Made by a program: the position numbers and the translations under genes. 7,876 bases of DNA. Origin: Victivallales bacterium Lenti_02 (lineage in GTDB: Bacteria; Verrucomicrobiota; Lentisphaeria; Oligosphaerales; Lenti-02). Location: positions 1 to 7,876 of the forward strand of contig LVAZ01000065.1 of the NCBI GenBank assembly GCA_001603055.1, given 5' to 3'. Under the pieces are notes generated by a model. That model was given only the letters and a program-made list of their open reading frames with translations. It was not told the origin of the DNA and did no database searches. This document shows positions 7,331 through 7,876 of the stretch, piece by piece. The number at the start of each line of letters is the position of its first letter. Positions within the stretch are counted from its first letter, which is position 1.

Positions 7331-7876
7331 TTACTGCGGAATCGCCAGACTGCTGGCCAGTTGCTGGAGGGCTTCCTGGTTCGGGCCGCTGAGGAAGGGG
7401 CTGAGCTGGCCGCGCAGACTGCGGAAGAACTCGCTCTGCTTCTCCTCGTCGGCCGCGAAACCGGGGTCCGCCGCCACCTTCTCGTCGTAGAGCTTTTTGA
7501 CGTAGGGGGTTTCGAGCATCCGGGCCCGCATGGCCGCGCGGCGGTCCTCGCCGCCGGGCGCGCCGCCCTCGGGAGGGGCTGCCATGCCGCCGGGGCCGCC
7601 GGGGCCGCCCCGCTGGGGACGGGGCAGTTCGAGCGCCGCCAGGGCGGCGGTTTGCTCCGGCGTGAGCAGGGCCTCGATCTCCGCCTTCTTGACCTCGGCT
7701 TCCTCGGCGGTCATGCCCTCGGCGGTGGCCAGAGTTTGCAGAACCGGCAGGAGCTTCGCCCCCTGCTCGGGCGGCAGGCCGTTGCCCTCCCCGCTCGCGT
7801 GCAAGGCCAGTTTGCGCACCAGTTGGCCGAGGTCGCGGTGCGGATTCGGCCCGCCCATGCCCCCGCCCCCCATGCC
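7331..7876 (-). CDS. Hypothetical Gly/Pro/Met-rich protein with LTPEQ motif; N-terminus outside window
   Basis: The frame is open from the right edge to TAA 7333-7331, giving at least 182 residues. An ATG at 7873 exists, but it sits inside a Gly/Met-rich run (GMGGGGMGGPNP) that continues upstream, so the true start is probably beyond the window. From that ATG, residues ~12-80 are helical and charged and carry LPPEQGAKLLPVLQ and IEALLTPEQTAAL. A disordered linker follows (PRPQRGGPGGPGG, PPEGGAPGG), then a second helical segment ending SSLAIPQ. The LTPEQ motif recalls Spy/CpxP-like periplasmic proteins and similar small helical proteins found near export systems, but the resemblance is short and I assign no function. 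The gene is convergent with the glycoside hydrolase, so not in its operon. Base composition matches the right-hand GC-rich genes. Confidence 0.65.
   Translation of the reverse strand, partial: GMGGGGMGGPNPHRDLGQLVRKLALHASGEGNGLPPEQGAKLLPVLQTLATAEGMTAEEAEVKKAEIEALLTPEQTAALAALELPRPQRGGPGGPGGMAAPPEGGAPGGEDRRAAMRARMLETPYVKKLYDEKVAADPGFAADEEKQSEFFRSLRGQLSPFLSGPNQEALQQLASSLAIPQ

Noticed and set aside
6499..7392. 297-codon plus-strand frame running past the glycoside hydrolase stop
   Set aside because: It is an Arg/Pro-rich out-of-frame reading of the hydrolase, extended through the 9-bp repeat and into the antisense of the next gene.

Overview
The window joins two compositionally different parts. 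Positions 1 to about 2430 have moderate GC (one line I counted, 841-900, is 40% GC). From about 2590 onward the sequence is strongly GC-rich (line 5281-5340 is 73% GC). No rRNA, tRNA, CRISPR array or transposase was seen. The right-hand part encodes large secreted multidomain carbohydrate-active proteins and a Gly/Pro/Met-rich protein with an LTPEQ motif. That style suits a high-GC environmental bacterium, perhaps of the Planctomycetota/Kiritimatiellota/Lentisphaerota type, but this assignment is only an impression.

Left part, minus strand: an AAA+ ATPase (2430 to 1450) is followed 3 nt later by a subtilisin-like S8 serine protease (1446 to beyond position 1). The protease has no ATG near its beginning and must start at GTG 1446. 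The window holds its first 482 residues, including the catalytic Asp and His and the oxyanion-hole Asn; the catalytic Ser should lie just outside. This gene order and pairing match the IetA/IetS (ietAS) two-gene system, first described as a plasmid-stability and incompatibility module and later reported as an anti-phage defence system. It is the one recognisable conflict system here. It is a known type, not a new one.

Middle: a 159-bp divergent gap (2431-2589) separates the defence pair from the right-hand genes and coincides with the change in base composition.

Right part, plus strand: a secreted SGNH/GDSL-type hydrolase (2590-4278) is followed 10 nt later by a secreted 994-residue clan GH-A-like glycoside hydrolase with a CBM9-like C-terminal domain (4289-7273). 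They look like an operon that removes acyl groups from a polysaccharide and then cleaves it. A short gap with a 9-bp tandem repeat (7281-7316) separates them from a convergent minus-strand gene (7876 to 7331) that runs off the right edge. The very long open frames antisense to the two secreted enzymes are GC-driven shadows.
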